From an uncultured Clostridia bacterium (GTDB lineage Bacteria > Bacillota > Clostridia > Oscillospirales > CAG-272): a DNA stretch of 9,307 bases. The notes below the pieces were generated by a model. It did no database searches. It saw only the letters and a list, made by a program, of their open reading frames with translations, and was not told the DNA's origin. Position numbers and translations under genes: made by a program. The stretch lies in assembly GCA_946404295.1 (NCBI GenBank), contig CAMJDE010000053.1:1-9307 (forward strand). The letters are read 5' to 3'. Of the stretch, positions 1 through 6,044 are shown in pieces (positions within the stretch are counted from its first letter, which is position 1; every line of letters starts with the position of its first letter).

Positions 1-903
1 GAACTCGGTCTCGTTGAACTTCTTGGTAAACTCGTTGAAATAGCCGAACAGCTCGGTACGGTCACGCCACGACGGCTGCACCGAGGCGATGGTCGCGTCG
101 TTCTGGAAATACTTGCCCATCGAGTAGGGGAGCGAGGTTTTACCGGTACCCGAAATACCCTGCAGAAGGATCATTTTGGTCGAGGCGAGCCCCGCGAACA
201 TCAGACGGATGGTGCGGATCTCGTAGTAGAGGTGCATCTTGCTGCACGCGAAGTTGCGGAAATCGTCGCAGATCTCGGAGAGCGACATCGAACGGTTGTA
301 TTCGGGCTCGACGTAGAAGCGGTATTTCTCGTCGACGGCGGACAGCCGGAAGAAACGGTTGGACGCCACGGCGGTCGTGCCTTCGCCCGAACCGTCGCCC
401 GTGCCTTCCCCGCCGCCGGCGCCGCCCGCGGCACCCGCCAGTCCCGCCGCGCGCGCCTCTTCAATCGAGGCGTTGCCCTCGTCGTCGGGGTTCAGGATCG
501 CGTTCAGTTCGTCGACCGAGATCGAGGTCTGACCGATTTTCAGCGCCATGATGCGCTCTTTCTCCTTCGTGAGCCGGAGGACGTCGCGGTGCATATCGGC
601 AAGTTCCTCAAGCAGATCCTCGTTTCCGACGATCGAACGGCGGAAGCGGAAATACTTGCGGAGACCGAACACGGCGAGCGTGATCAAGAGCGCCCAGATC
701 AGGAAGATCACGATCATCGCGAAAATCGAAAGCACCCACTCAATCGCGGAGAACCCGCTGCTGTGGGAATTGAAGATCGAAATATAGTCGGGTATGTTGA
801 AGATCTGCACGATCCCCCAGAAGATACCCGTAAAGATCCGCAGCACGCCGTCCTTGAGCATTGTCGTCATAAACTCAAAGAACCAATCCAGAAAAGCGCC
901 CAT
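1..903 (-). CDS. Membrane-anchored McrB-like AAA+ ATPase, C-terminus cut off by the window edge
   Basis: The first 301 residues are visible and the frame stays open to base 1. Order: an amphipathic/hydrophobic N-terminus (1-50), one clear membrane segment at about 54-81, a basic stretch (KYFRFRR), a charged coiled-coil-like segment (about 90-122), a Gly/Ala/Glu-rich linker (about 142-180), then the start of an AAA+ domain. Walker A is GISGTGKT at 249-256. It is followed by VQPSWRDRTELFGYFN, the pattern typical of McrB-type AAA+ proteins just after the P-loop. Walker B, sensor and arginine-finger regions lie outside the window, so activity cannot be judged. The ATG at 903 follows a good ribosome site (AAGGGGAG) and a 7-bp inverted repeat at 925-941. 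Its promoter appears separate from the peptidase gene, since a terminator lies between them. Its client is unknown; remodelling of surface proteins or a restriction-like defence role are both possible. The family is fairly sure, the function is not. Confidence 0.8.
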   Translation of the reverse strand, partial: MGAFLDWFFEFMTTMLKDGVLRIFTGIFWGIVQIFNIPDYISIFNSHSSGFSAIEWVLSIFAMIVIFLIWALLITLAVFGLRKYFRFRRSIVGNEDLLEELADMHRDVLRLTKEKERIMALKIGQTSISVDELNAILNPDDEGNASIEEARAAGLAGAAGGAGGGEGTGDGSGEGTTAVASNRFFRLSAVDEKYRFYVEPEYNRSMSLSEICDDFRNFACSKMHLYYEIRTIRLMFAGLASTKMILLQGISGTGKTSLPYSMGKYFQNDATIASVQPSWRDRTELFGYFNEFTKKFNETEF

Positions 904-944
904 GATACTCCCCTTCTGTTTATTCCGACGGGAACCGTCGGTGC

Positions 945-965
945 ATTATAGTTAATAATATTATA
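945..965 (-). promoter_or_regulatory. Possible -10 boxes for the AAA+ ATPase gene
   Basis: Two perfect TATAAT hexamers lie on the minus strand at 945-950 and 960-965, between the terminator of the signal peptidase gene and the ATPase start. I cannot find a matching -35 at 16-18 bp from either one, because the upstream sequence is very GC-rich. Only the -10 evidence supports this call. Confidence 0.3.
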
Positions 966-990
966 CGCGTAGAAGCGCGCGCCCGCGCGC

Positions 991-1035
991 AAAAGAAAAA
1001 ATCTGACTGTTTCAAGCCGAACGGCGTCGAAACAG
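991..1035 (-). terminator. Intrinsic terminator after the signal peptidase gene
   Basis: Read on the minus strand, CTGTTTC (1035-1029) and GAAACAG (1013-1007) form a perfect 7-bp stem. A nested GCC-GTTC-GGC hairpin lies inside it. The stem is followed by TCAGA and a T-rich run (TTTTTTCTTTT). A second GC-rich palindrome (about 1055-1092) lies between it and the stop codon. Confidence 0.75.
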
Positions 1036-1101
1036 GCATAAAAAATACAATTCGCGGGAACCGCCCCGCGCGGGCGAAACGCCCGCGCGAGCGGCAAAAA
1101 C

Positions 1102-1950
1102 TTATTCTTTGGGTTCCTCGGTCGGCTCGGACGTTTCCGCCGGCGCTTCGGGTTCCGGCGCCGCGGGTGCGGCGGGGGCGGCGGGCGCGGCGTTCTGCGC
1201 CTGCTGCGCGCGGAGAAGTTCCTCCATCACCTTCTGACGGATCTCGTCCTCGGTCTTCTTGCCCTTCAGGGAGAGAACGACGAAGATAAAGCGGATCAGT
1301 TCGTAGAGGAAGAAGGCGATCAGCGGGAGAATGATGACGACGAAGAAACCGGTGCGGGTCTGCAGATACAGAAGGACGTTACCCAGCCCGCCGATCTTGT
1401 GACCGTTCCATTTGCCGAGGACGTTGTGCGCAACGACGATATAGCCGCCGGGTTTTGCCATATCATCGTTATCGTGTGTCACCGGATTGTAAGCACCATC
1501 GGGAAACTCATTGTGGTCGCCCTGCGTTACAAAATAGACGAACCCCTCGTCCTCGTGTCTTTCAATAATTCTGTGCGTATTCAGTTCCTGCGTTCCGTCA
1601 CCGTCAAGATCTTGCGAGAAGGTAATCACGTCGCCGACCTGCAGATCATACTTTTCGGCGTCGGTCAAAGAATTAACGAAAATCAAGGAGCCTTTTTTAA
1701 ACCCCTTCTTCCCTTCCAATCGACCGCCCTCGGCGTAATCCTCGGCAAACGGGCTCTTGTCCATCGAATTCGAACGAATCGAAACGAAGGCAAGTCCGCC
1801 GATGCTGGGGAGCGAGTTGTCGCCGCTCTTGTTGTTGGAGGCGAACACGATGACCGTGATCACGATCGCGAAGGCAACGAAGAGCCAAAGGATCGTGTTC
1901 CCGACGATCGACAGAACCTTCTTGACCGTGGGTTTTTTGGCTGTCTCCAT
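1102..1950 (-). CDS. sipW: Signal peptidase I, SipW/ER type
   Basis: A membrane serine protease that removes signal peptides from exported proteins. At 282 residues it has an N-terminal membrane segment (about 12-37), an extracellular catalytic domain and a second membrane segment (about 218-245). The tail is Ala-Pro-Glu rich (about 254-282), with repeated AAP units. The S26 family marks are visible: SNSM with the likely nucleophile Ser62, the THR motif with His126 in place of the bacterial Lys (which marks the ER/archaeal/SipW subgroup), and GDHN with Asp145. The ATG at 1950 was chosen because the membrane segment then lies at the usual distance; the purine-rich AAAGGA site is about 15 bases upstream, a little far. 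It has its own promoter (2045-2073) and terminator (991-1035). Its neighbour at 2385-3518 carries the matching signal peptide type, so that protein is the probable substrate. The low-complexity tail is unusual for the family. Confidence 0.93.
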   Translation of the reverse strand: METAKKPTVKKVLSIVGNTILWLFVAFAIVITVIVFASNNKSGDNSLPSIGGLAFVSIRSNSMDKSPFAEDYAEGGRLEGKKGFKKGSLIFVNSLTDAEKYDLQVGDVITFSQDLDGDGTQELNTHRIIERHEDEGFVYFVTQGDHNEFPDGAYNPVTHDNDDMAKPGGYIVVAHNVLGKWNGHKIGGLGNVLLYLQTRTGFFVVIILPLIAFFLYELIRFIFVVLSLKGKKTEDEIRQKVMEELLRAQQAQNAAPAAPAAPAAPEPEAPAETSEPTEEPKE

Positions 1951-2044
1951 AAAACGATTTACCGTTCCTTTCCCGGTTGTTTCGGTATGCGCGCACCGGA
2001 TTTTGCGCGCGTCTGACGGTTGCGATACTTTCCTATTCTCTCTT

Positions 2045-2073
2045 ATTATAGCGAGACAATATGCAAAAGTCAA
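2045..2073 (-). promoter_or_regulatory. Sigma-A promoter of the signal peptidase gene
   Basis: On the minus strand there is a -35 TTGACT (2073-2068), a spacer of exactly 17 bases and a -10 TATAAT (2050-2045). One base differs from full consensus. Transcription would start near 2038, leaving an 88-base leader before the ATG at 1950. It shows the peptidase can be made independently of the riboswitch-controlled operon upstream. Confidence 0.88.
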
Positions 2074-2085
2074 GTATTATTCCAT

Positions 2086-2124
2086 AAAAAATCGGCAAAA
2101 AGCGCAAAAAACCATCGCTTTTGC
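2086..2124 (-). terminator. Weak terminator-like hairpin just upstream of the signal peptidase promoter
   Basis: On the minus strand GCAAAAGCG (2124-2116) pairs with CGCTTTTTGC (2104-2095) with one bulged T, and is followed by CGATTTTTT. The stem is A/T-rich, so it is weaker than the one at 2291-2329. It could act as a backup stop for read-through. Confidence 0.35.
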
Positions 2125-2290
2125 AACGCAAAACGACCAAAACGGGCGTTCAAACGTCAAGCGCCGACGATTTCGGGGACCTTTTGGCGGGGGGTGGGGT
2201 GTAATTTTTCCGTCCCCGTCTCTTTTCGCGGGCTTCTCCGCGCCGTCCGGATCCCGCGCTTTCTTCCCCGCTCCGCCCGCCGCCCGGACC

Positions 2291-2329
2291 GACAAAAAGA
2301 AGAACCCTCGGGTTGCCCCGGGGGTTCTT
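2291..2329 (-). terminator. Strong intrinsic terminator of the EAL/matrix-protein operon
   Basis: On the minus strand, AGAACCCCCGGG and CCCGAGGGTTCT form a 12-bp stem with one wobble pair (13 bp if the flanking A-T pair is counted). It is closed by a GCAA (GNRA) tetraloop and followed by TCTTTTT. It lies about 55 bases after the stop codon at 2385 and should close the operon that starts at the riboswitch promoter. Confidence 0.9.
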
Positions 2330-2384
2330 GCAGGTTGCGGTTTTTTGCGGTTTTGTATATGCGGGTTTAAGCGGTTTCTGTTAA

Positions 2385-3518
2385 TTACGGTTCCGAAATG
2401 GTAACCTGGTTGGTCACGTCGTACACGTAAGCGCCGTCGGCGATAACGTAGATGTGATCGGAGGTCGTCAGGGCAGCGGAGCCGGCTTTGTAAAGCTGCT
2501 TGGTGTTGAGGGTCTTACCGGTGAGGGCGTAGTAGTCAACGCCGTTGATCGAGTAAGCGATCTCGCCCGCGACGGTGTCGCTCGTCAGAAGATCGGTCTT
2601 GTTAGCGGTCGTCGTGTTGTTGATGTTCTGAACGGCGCTGGCGTCGGCAGAGGTCTCAACGAGAACAAAGTTGGCATCGAGCGACCAAGCATCGGTCAGC
2701 GAAGCAAACGTAGCGTTGGTGCAGGTGGTGTCTTCGCCCTCGAGCCAGAGACGGAGAACGACTTTGTACTGAGCGGTCGCGCCGGCAGCGATCGGACCGA
2801 ACTTGGCGGTCGTGTTGTTCGAGCAGTAGGTAACTGCAGCGGTCGTGGTGGTGGAGTTCACAGCCTGACCGGTGGTGTGGTTAGCGGCGCCCGAGGGAGT
2901 CAGAATGGTGACGAGCGAGCCAACTCCACCGATAGGGTTCGCAGAGGTGATATCCTCAACGAAGAGGGCAACGCGCCACGCTTTGCTGGTATCGGCGGCA
3001 CCGCCGTAGGTCAGATCGAGGGTAGAGAGTCTGACTTCCTGAGCGACGTTCTTCGAGTTGGTCGCCTTGATCTGGAAAACGTACTCAACGTATCCAACCG
3101 CCGTGTCGTTTTTCGCAACGCCGTAGTTCTCGGAGAAAGCGTTGTTGTAGGTCGAAGAGTTCGTAGCGGCGGCAAGACCGTCCTCGGTGTAGCGGAGGTA
3201 GGTCTCGGCAACGGCGTTACCCACACCGTCGGCGTTCTTAGTGGAGTTGTAGTAGAAGGTGTTGCCATCAACGGTCGACACGGGCTCCAGAATACCGGTC
3301 ACGTTCTGAACGAGGGTATTCTTGAAATCGGAGTCGGTCTTCTTCGCAGTGCTCGCAAGCGTATCGGTGGAGATCGCAAGGTTGGAACCGACCTTGGCGG
3401 TCACGGACATACCGGTCACCGCTACGTTCGTGTTCATCGAGAACCATGCGAACGAGGAGGTCGCCAGCATCACAGCGGAGACGAGCAGGAGTGCGAGAGC
3501 GGGAATGAGCTTTTTCAT
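2385..3518 (-). CDS. Secreted protein with SipW-type signal peptide, TasA/camelysin-like
   Basis: A 377-residue exported protein. The N-terminus is a short signal peptide (MKK, hydrophobic 4-20) ending SSFAWFS, which matches the SipW-dependent pattern with a small residue and Ala before aromatic residues; cleavage is expected after Ala24. The mature part is Thr/Ser/Asn/Ala rich and looks like beta-sandwich surface protein. The segment YKVVLRLWLEGED (about 251-263) resembles the conserved block of TasA/CalY-type proteins. Only two cysteines are obvious in the mature part, Cys232 and Cys266, so a disulphide is possible. The ATG at 3518 has a strong AAGGAG site. The gene follows the membrane-anchored protein by 72 bases; that gap is A/T-rich and holds a small TTCCG/CGGAA hairpin with a GNRA loop (3566-3579) that could set relative expression. 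A terminator follows at 2291-2329. Known SipW substrates are fibre-forming matrix proteins; that this one forms fibres is inference. Confidence 0.82.
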   Translation of the reverse strand: MKKLIPALALLLVSAVMLATSSFAWFSMNTNVAVTGMSVTAKVGSNLAISTDTLASTAKKTDSDFKNTLVQNVTGILEPVSTVDGNTFYYNSTKNADGVGNAVAETYLRYTEDGLAAATNSSTYNNAFSENYGVAKNDTAVGYVEYVFQIKATNSKNVAQEVRLSTLDLTYGGAADTSKAWRVALFVEDITSANPIGGVGSLVTILTPSGAANHTTGQAVNSTTTTAAVTYCSNNTTAKFGPIAAGATAQYKVVLRLWLEGEDTTCTNATFASLTDAWSLDANFVLVETSADASAVQNINNTTTANKTDLLTSDTVAGEIAYSINGVDYYALTGKTLNTKQLYKAGSAALTTSDHIYVIADGAYVYDVTNQVTISEP

Positions 3519-3590
3519 TGGTTTTTTCTCCTTTTAAATAATAATCAAAATTGGTTTATATTATTTTCCGTTGCCGGAAGAATAACCGTG

Positions 3591-4358
3591 TCAGGGGTTC
3601 TCAAAGTCGATCGGGGTTCCGTCGGAGTCGCCGATAATGTTGATCTTCATATCGACCTTGAACTGTCCGCCGATGATGTCGTCGGTCGTGTCGTCGTCGG
3701 GTCCCTCGATCCAGATCACGATGGTGAACTTGGTGTAGGCGCCGGGGCGGAAGTTGGTGACCTGCTTTCTGACGATCGTGGTCTCTCCCATGAACTCGAC
3801 GGTTCCCTCTTCGGGACCCGTGCCGTCGGTCCGCGTCCTTGCGTAGGTGGTCGGCGTTCCGTCCTCGTAGAGCCGGACCCGCACTCCCTTTTCAACGCCG
3901 TTCGTGGTATTGACGATGTAGAGGTTGTATTCGTAGGTCAGCGTCTTTTCGCCGTTGTTGACGAGGTAGTAGGTGTAGGCGATGTAGTTCTCTCCGTTGT
4001 GCTCGCCGTCGATCATATCGATATCGGCGGGCAGGTCGGCGCCGTCCATGTCGTGGATCTGTTCGGACGCCTTCGAGTTCAGGCGGGCGACCGGCTTACC
4101 GGGAATGATCTTGCCGGGGTTGTCGGGATCCTCGATCATAAACTCGGAGAGAGAGATGGAGTAGTTGAGGTTGTCGAACTTGTTGACCGTGACGGTGTAG
4201 CTGCCGTACCGGTTGTACATCACCGAGGAGACGTAAACCACGCTTGCCAGAGCCACGAGGATCGCGATCACGATCGGGATGACCCGCATCAGGATCCGGA
4301 AGCGTTTGACTTCTCCTGCAGACCGGAGGATGTACCGTGAAATCGAATTTCTTGTCAT
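3591..4358 (-). CDS. Membrane-anchored extracellular protein with a TasA-like W-I-E-G motif
   Basis: A 255-residue protein. The basic N-terminus (Arg4, Arg8, Arg12, Lys18, Arg19, Arg21, Arg25) precedes a membrane segment at about 26-47, so the rest should lie outside the cell. There is no SipW-type cleavage motif after the segment, so it probably stays anchored. The outside part has strand-rich stretches (YIAYTYYLVNNGEKTLTYEY at about 125-144) and FTIVIWIEGPDDD (211-223), which matches the WLEGED block of the neighbour at 2385-3518 in sequence and position near the C-terminus. The two are probably divergent members of one fold family. The ATG at 4358 follows GGGAGG, and the gene starts 12 bases after the EAL gene stops, so the two are surely co-transcribed. 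A role like TapA, anchoring or nucleating the secreted protein, is a guess from the arrangement. Confidence 0.75.
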   Translation of the reverse strand: MTRNSISRYILRSAGEVKRFRILMRVIPIVIAILVALASVVYVSSVMYNRYGSYTVTVNKFDNLNYSISLSEFMIEDPDNPGKIIPGKPVARLNSKASEQIHDMDGADLPADIDMIDGEHNGENYIAYTYYLVNNGEKTLTYEYNLYIVNTTNGVEKGVRVRLYEDGTPTTYARTRTDGTGPEEGTVEFMGETTIVRKQVTNFRPGAYTKFTIVIWIEGPDDDTTDDIIGGQFKVDMKINIIGDSDGTPIDFENP

Positions 4359-4370
4359 TTGATCCTCCCG

Positions 4371-5138
4371 TCAGAACTTGGCGCGAAGGTCACTCTCCGT
4401 TATGGCGATCGGGTCCTTGTCTTCGTATCCGAACGCCCGTATCCGGACGAGCCGTTCGCTTTCCTCGGCGGTCGTTCTTCCGAGCGCGATGCACTCGGTG
4501 CCGAAGGTGGAAACGTATTTGATCAGCGCCTCGACCGAAAGTTCCTTTTCGGGGTTCATCAGATCGGCGAGGACCTGTTCATCGAGCATCACGTAGTCGA
4601 AGGGGAGCGATGCGAGCCGCGGAGCCGGGCAGAACTCGTCGCCGTAACCGACGAGCGCGCTCTTGACGCCGTAGGACTTCAGGACCCGGAGTCCGTTTGC
4701 CATCGCTTCGGTGTCGGAGAAGACGCTCTCGCGGGGGAACTCGAAGCAGACGTTCGAGGGGTCGTCGTAGTCGGCGTCTTTCAGAACCGTTTCGATCAGA
4801 TCCGCGATTCTTCCTTTCGTCAGGATGCGGGGCGGGGTGCGGACGGTGAAGAACCCGATCGCCGAGGAGATCTCGCGAAGGTCCTTCGCCAGGTCGCAGA
4901 CCCTGCGGAAGTTCCAGAGGGCGAGAGAAACGCACTGGGAAGTGCGGGAGGCGACCGGATCGTACTGCTCGGGGTCAATCACGCCGACCTCGACGCTGTT
5001 GATCCGCAGCCGGGTGCGGTAGGCGACCGGAAGATCGGTCAGGGGGGAGTTGATCGGGGTCGCGAGCAGTTCGATCGGATCAAGCCCGCTGTTCAGCGTT
5101 TCGTCGATCAGACTGACCCGTGCGTCAAACTCTTCCAT
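4371..5138 (-). CDS. Degenerate EAL-domain protein, probably a non-catalytic c-di-GMP sensor or effector
   Basis: A 255-residue stand-alone EAL-fold protein without GGDEF, PAS or membrane parts. The fold can be followed block by block: PEQYDPVASRT (56-66) for the usual P-x-x-F-I-P-x-A-E block, FTVRTPPRIL (97-106) for the N-L-S-P block, CFEFPRES (131-138) for L-E-I-T-E-S, LVGYGDE (162-168) for D-D-F-G-T-G, YVMLDEQ (182-188) for the K-I-D-R block and IALGRTT (217-223) for A-E-G-V-E-T. The metal and catalytic residues are mostly gone: EAL itself reads RTR, both Asp of DDFG, the Lys before D186 and the Glu of AEGVE are missing; Glu133 and Asp186 remain. Phosphodiesterase activity is therefore unlikely. 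It is the first gene behind two c-di-GMP riboswitches, with an AAAGGGGAA ribosome site. Acting on c-di-GMP by binding, or through a protein partner, is inference. Confidence 0.85.
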   Translation of the reverse strand: MEEFDARVSLIDETLNSGLDPIELLATPINSPLTDLPVAYRTRLRINSVEVGVIDPEQYDPVASRTSQCVSLALWNFRRVCDLAKDLREISSAIGFFTVRTPPRILTKGRIADLIETVLKDADYDDPSNVCFEFPRESVFSDTEAMANGLRVLKSYGVKSALVGYGDEFCPAPRLASLPFDYVMLDEQVLADLMNPEKELSVEALIKYVSTFGTECIALGRTTAEESERLVRIRAFGYEDKDPIAITESDLRAKF

Positions 5139-5169
5139 TGCGTTCCCCTTTCGTTTTCGTCTATATAAC

Positions 5170-5205
5170 GAAAAACGCCAGTCGCACTCCTACGATGCAA
5201 CTGGC
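5170..5205 (-). terminator. Riboswitch expression platform: intrinsic terminator
   Basis: On the minus strand, GCCAGTTGCA (5205-5196) pairs with TGCGACTGGC (5186-5177) over 10 bp with one G-U wobble, around a 9-base loop, followed by GTTTTTC. The 5' arm is also the conserved 3' strand of the downstream c-di-GMP aptamer, so stem and ligand-bound aptamer should exclude each other. This predicts that c-di-GMP allows transcription into the EAL operon. Confidence 0.85.
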
Positions 5206-5270
5206 TACCTTACAAGTACTTGTGAAGGCCCTTTAGTTTTGCGTCACAGCCTTTCGACTGCTTTGCCTTT
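5196..5270 (-). promoter_or_regulatory. Cyclic di-GMP-I (GEMM-I) riboswitch, second (promoter-distal) aptamer
   Basis: Read on the minus strand, all conserved GEMM-I blocks occur in order: AAAAGGCAAAGC, a P2 hairpin with a GAAA tetraloop (AGTCGAAAGGCT), TGACGCAAAA, a P3 arm starting GGGCCTT and closing AAGGTAGCC around ACAAGTACTTGT, then AGTTGC. The base after GCAAA is A where most members have G. Its 3' strand forms the 5' arm of the terminator at 5170-5205. Confidence 0.94.
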
Positions 5271-5279
5271 TGATCGGAT

Positions 5280-5355
5280 GCAACTGGCTACCTTACAAGT
5301 GTACTTGTGAAGGCCCTGTAGCTTTGCGTCGCAGTCTTTCAACTGCTTTGCCTTT
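5280..5355 (-). promoter_or_regulatory. Cyclic di-GMP-I (GEMM-I) riboswitch, first (promoter-proximal) aptamer
   Basis: A near-copy of the downstream aptamer: AAAAGGCAAAGC, P2 AGTTGAAAGACT with a GAAA loop, CGACGCAAAGC, a P3 arm starting GGGCCTT with ACAAGTACACTTGT at its tip, AAGGTAGCC and AGTTGC. The differences from the second copy keep the P2 and P3 pairings. No U-tract follows it, so it has no terminator of its own. Transcription should start only a few bases before it. Confidence 0.94.
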
Positions 5356-5367
5356 TAATCTGGTCAC

Positions 5368-5396
5368 ATTATACACCCTCTCTCGTCGTTTGTCAA
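5368..5396 (-). promoter_or_regulatory. Consensus sigma-A promoter of the riboswitch-controlled operon
   Basis: On the minus strand, a perfect -35 TTGACA (5396-5391), a 17-base spacer and a perfect -10 TATAAT (5373-5368). Upstream of the -35 lie long A and T tracts (5401-5444) like an UP element. This should be a very strong constitutive promoter, leaving control to the riboswitches. The start site is expected near 5361. Confidence 0.93.
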
Positions 5397-5430
5397 TAGG
5401 TTTTTCAAAAAAAATTAAAAAATTTTCGAA

Positions 5431-5458
5431 AAAATTGAAAAAAGCCCGATTTTTCGGG
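5431..5458 (-). terminator. Terminator-like hairpin in the divergent interval
   Basis: On the minus strand CCCGA (5458-5454) and TCGGG (5449-5445) form a short 5-bp stem around AAAA, followed by CTTTTTTC and more T runs. No minus-strand gene is visible upstream of it. It could stop antisense transcription coming from the tmRNA side. The stem is short, so this call is tentative. Confidence 0.45.
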
Positions 5459-5631
5459 AAAAATAGAGGTAAAAAAAGACGGCGCCGCGCCCTGCACTTC
5501 CCTTTTTCGGGTCAAACGGGGCGTGATCTGCCTTCAGCAGAAGCGTCCCCGATCCTCTTACGCGCGACGCGCGCACGCTTCGTGTGCGAACACGCGTATA
5601 TAAAATAATGTGGCGTTTTTCGCCCGCCCTC

Positions 5632-5660
5632 TTGACAAACGCCCCGACGCGTGTTACAAT
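5632..5660 (+). promoter_or_regulatory. Sigma-A promoter of the tmRNA gene
   Basis: A perfect -35 TTGACA (5632-5637), a 17-base spacer and a -10 TACAAT (5655-5660). The mature tmRNA 5' end at 5676 lies 16 bases beyond the -10, leaving a short leader for RNase P to remove. Confidence 0.92.
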
Positions 5661-5675
5661 AGGGCTCCCCGATAT

Positions 5676-6044
5676 GGGTCTGTAAAGGTTTCGACGGGGA
5701 TTTGAAAGTATGATAAGCGCGGCGGGCCGAGCAATCCCGTAAAAAGGTTCACCTAAAATTAAACGCAGATTCTAAAAAGAAACTTGCAATGGCTGCCTAA
5801 GGGCAGTCCCGCGGCTTAAGCCGCCCGTCGCGTGAGGGAGGACTGCGAACCTCGCCCGGCGTCAAATCAGCAGTGCACGTGAACCGGGGATTTGCCGTTG
5901 ACCCGGTCACGGACGAAACGGCTACCCGACCGCAAAACCTGTCGCCCGGTGTTGCGCGAGGGGAATGTCAATAGAGCGACTGCCCGCGAAGAAAGTCATA
6001 CCGACGGTTTTCGGACAGGGGTTCGACTCCCCTCAGATCCACCA
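5676..6044 (+). ncRNA. ssrA: Transfer-messenger RNA (tmRNA)
   Basis: A one-piece tmRNA of 369 bases that rescues stalled ribosomes and adds a degradation tag. The 5' end GGGTCTG pairs with CAGATCC (6034-6040) as a 7-bp acceptor stem. The third pair is G-U, the alanine identity signal for AlaRS. A discriminator A and an encoded CCA follow (6041-6044). The T-arm is AGGGG-TTCGACT-CCCCT (6017-6032), and the conserved 5' block GTAAAGGTTTCGACGGGGAT is present. The tag frame runs 5765-5800. GC-rich helices after the tag (for example GCGGCTTAAGCCGC, 5811-5824) fit the pseudoknot region. It has its own promoter and a strong terminator. Copies of its 3' end are repeated just downstream. Confidence 0.97.
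5765..5800 (+). other. tmRNA proteolysis-tag reading frame
   Basis: Starting at the GCA resume codon, the frame encodes ADSKKKLAMAA and stops at TAA (5798-5800). The hydrophobic C-terminal L-A-M-A-A fits ClpXP-type recognition. The run of three lysines makes the tag basic, whereas most bacterial tags are neutral or acidic in this part. The resume codon was chosen by frame, position and the typical ending. Confidence 0.85.

Larger units (their letters stand above)
1951..2384. other. Gene-free interval between the signal peptidase and secreted protein genes
   Basis: These 434 bases hold the terminator of the secreted-protein operon (2291-2329), a second weaker terminator-like hairpin (2086-2124) and the signal peptidase promoter (2045-2073) with a leader of about 90 bases. 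Between 2125 and 2290 I see a C/G-skewed stretch, pyrimidine-rich on the plus strand, with no convincing gene, RNA or repeat. Confidence 0.6.
5139..5675. other. Gene-free divergent regulatory interval between the EAL operon and tmRNA
   Basis: The part up to 5396 is filled by the riboswitch leader and its promoter. From 5397 to 5470 there are A/T tracts suited to serve as an UP element for that promoter, with a minus-strand terminator-like hairpin inside (5431-5458). From 5470 to 5630 the sequence is GC-rich with short palindromes (for example around 5565-5600), and I see no supported gene. The tmRNA promoter closes the interval. Confidence 0.6.

Noticed and set aside
867..1097. A 76-codon minus frame between the peptidase and the ATPase genes
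   Set aside because: It spans the terminator and the ATPase leader and overlaps the ATPase start; no ribosome site or protein-like composition.
2170..2205. G-quadruplex on the plus strand
   Set aside because: There are not four well-separated runs of three or more G; one run of six G is counted twice.
2454..4340. A 628-codon open frame on the plus strand
   Set aside because: It is antisense to the secreted and anchored protein genes. The product is Val/Gly/Arg-rich without any domain, while the minus frames have ribosome sites, a signal peptide and a shared motif.
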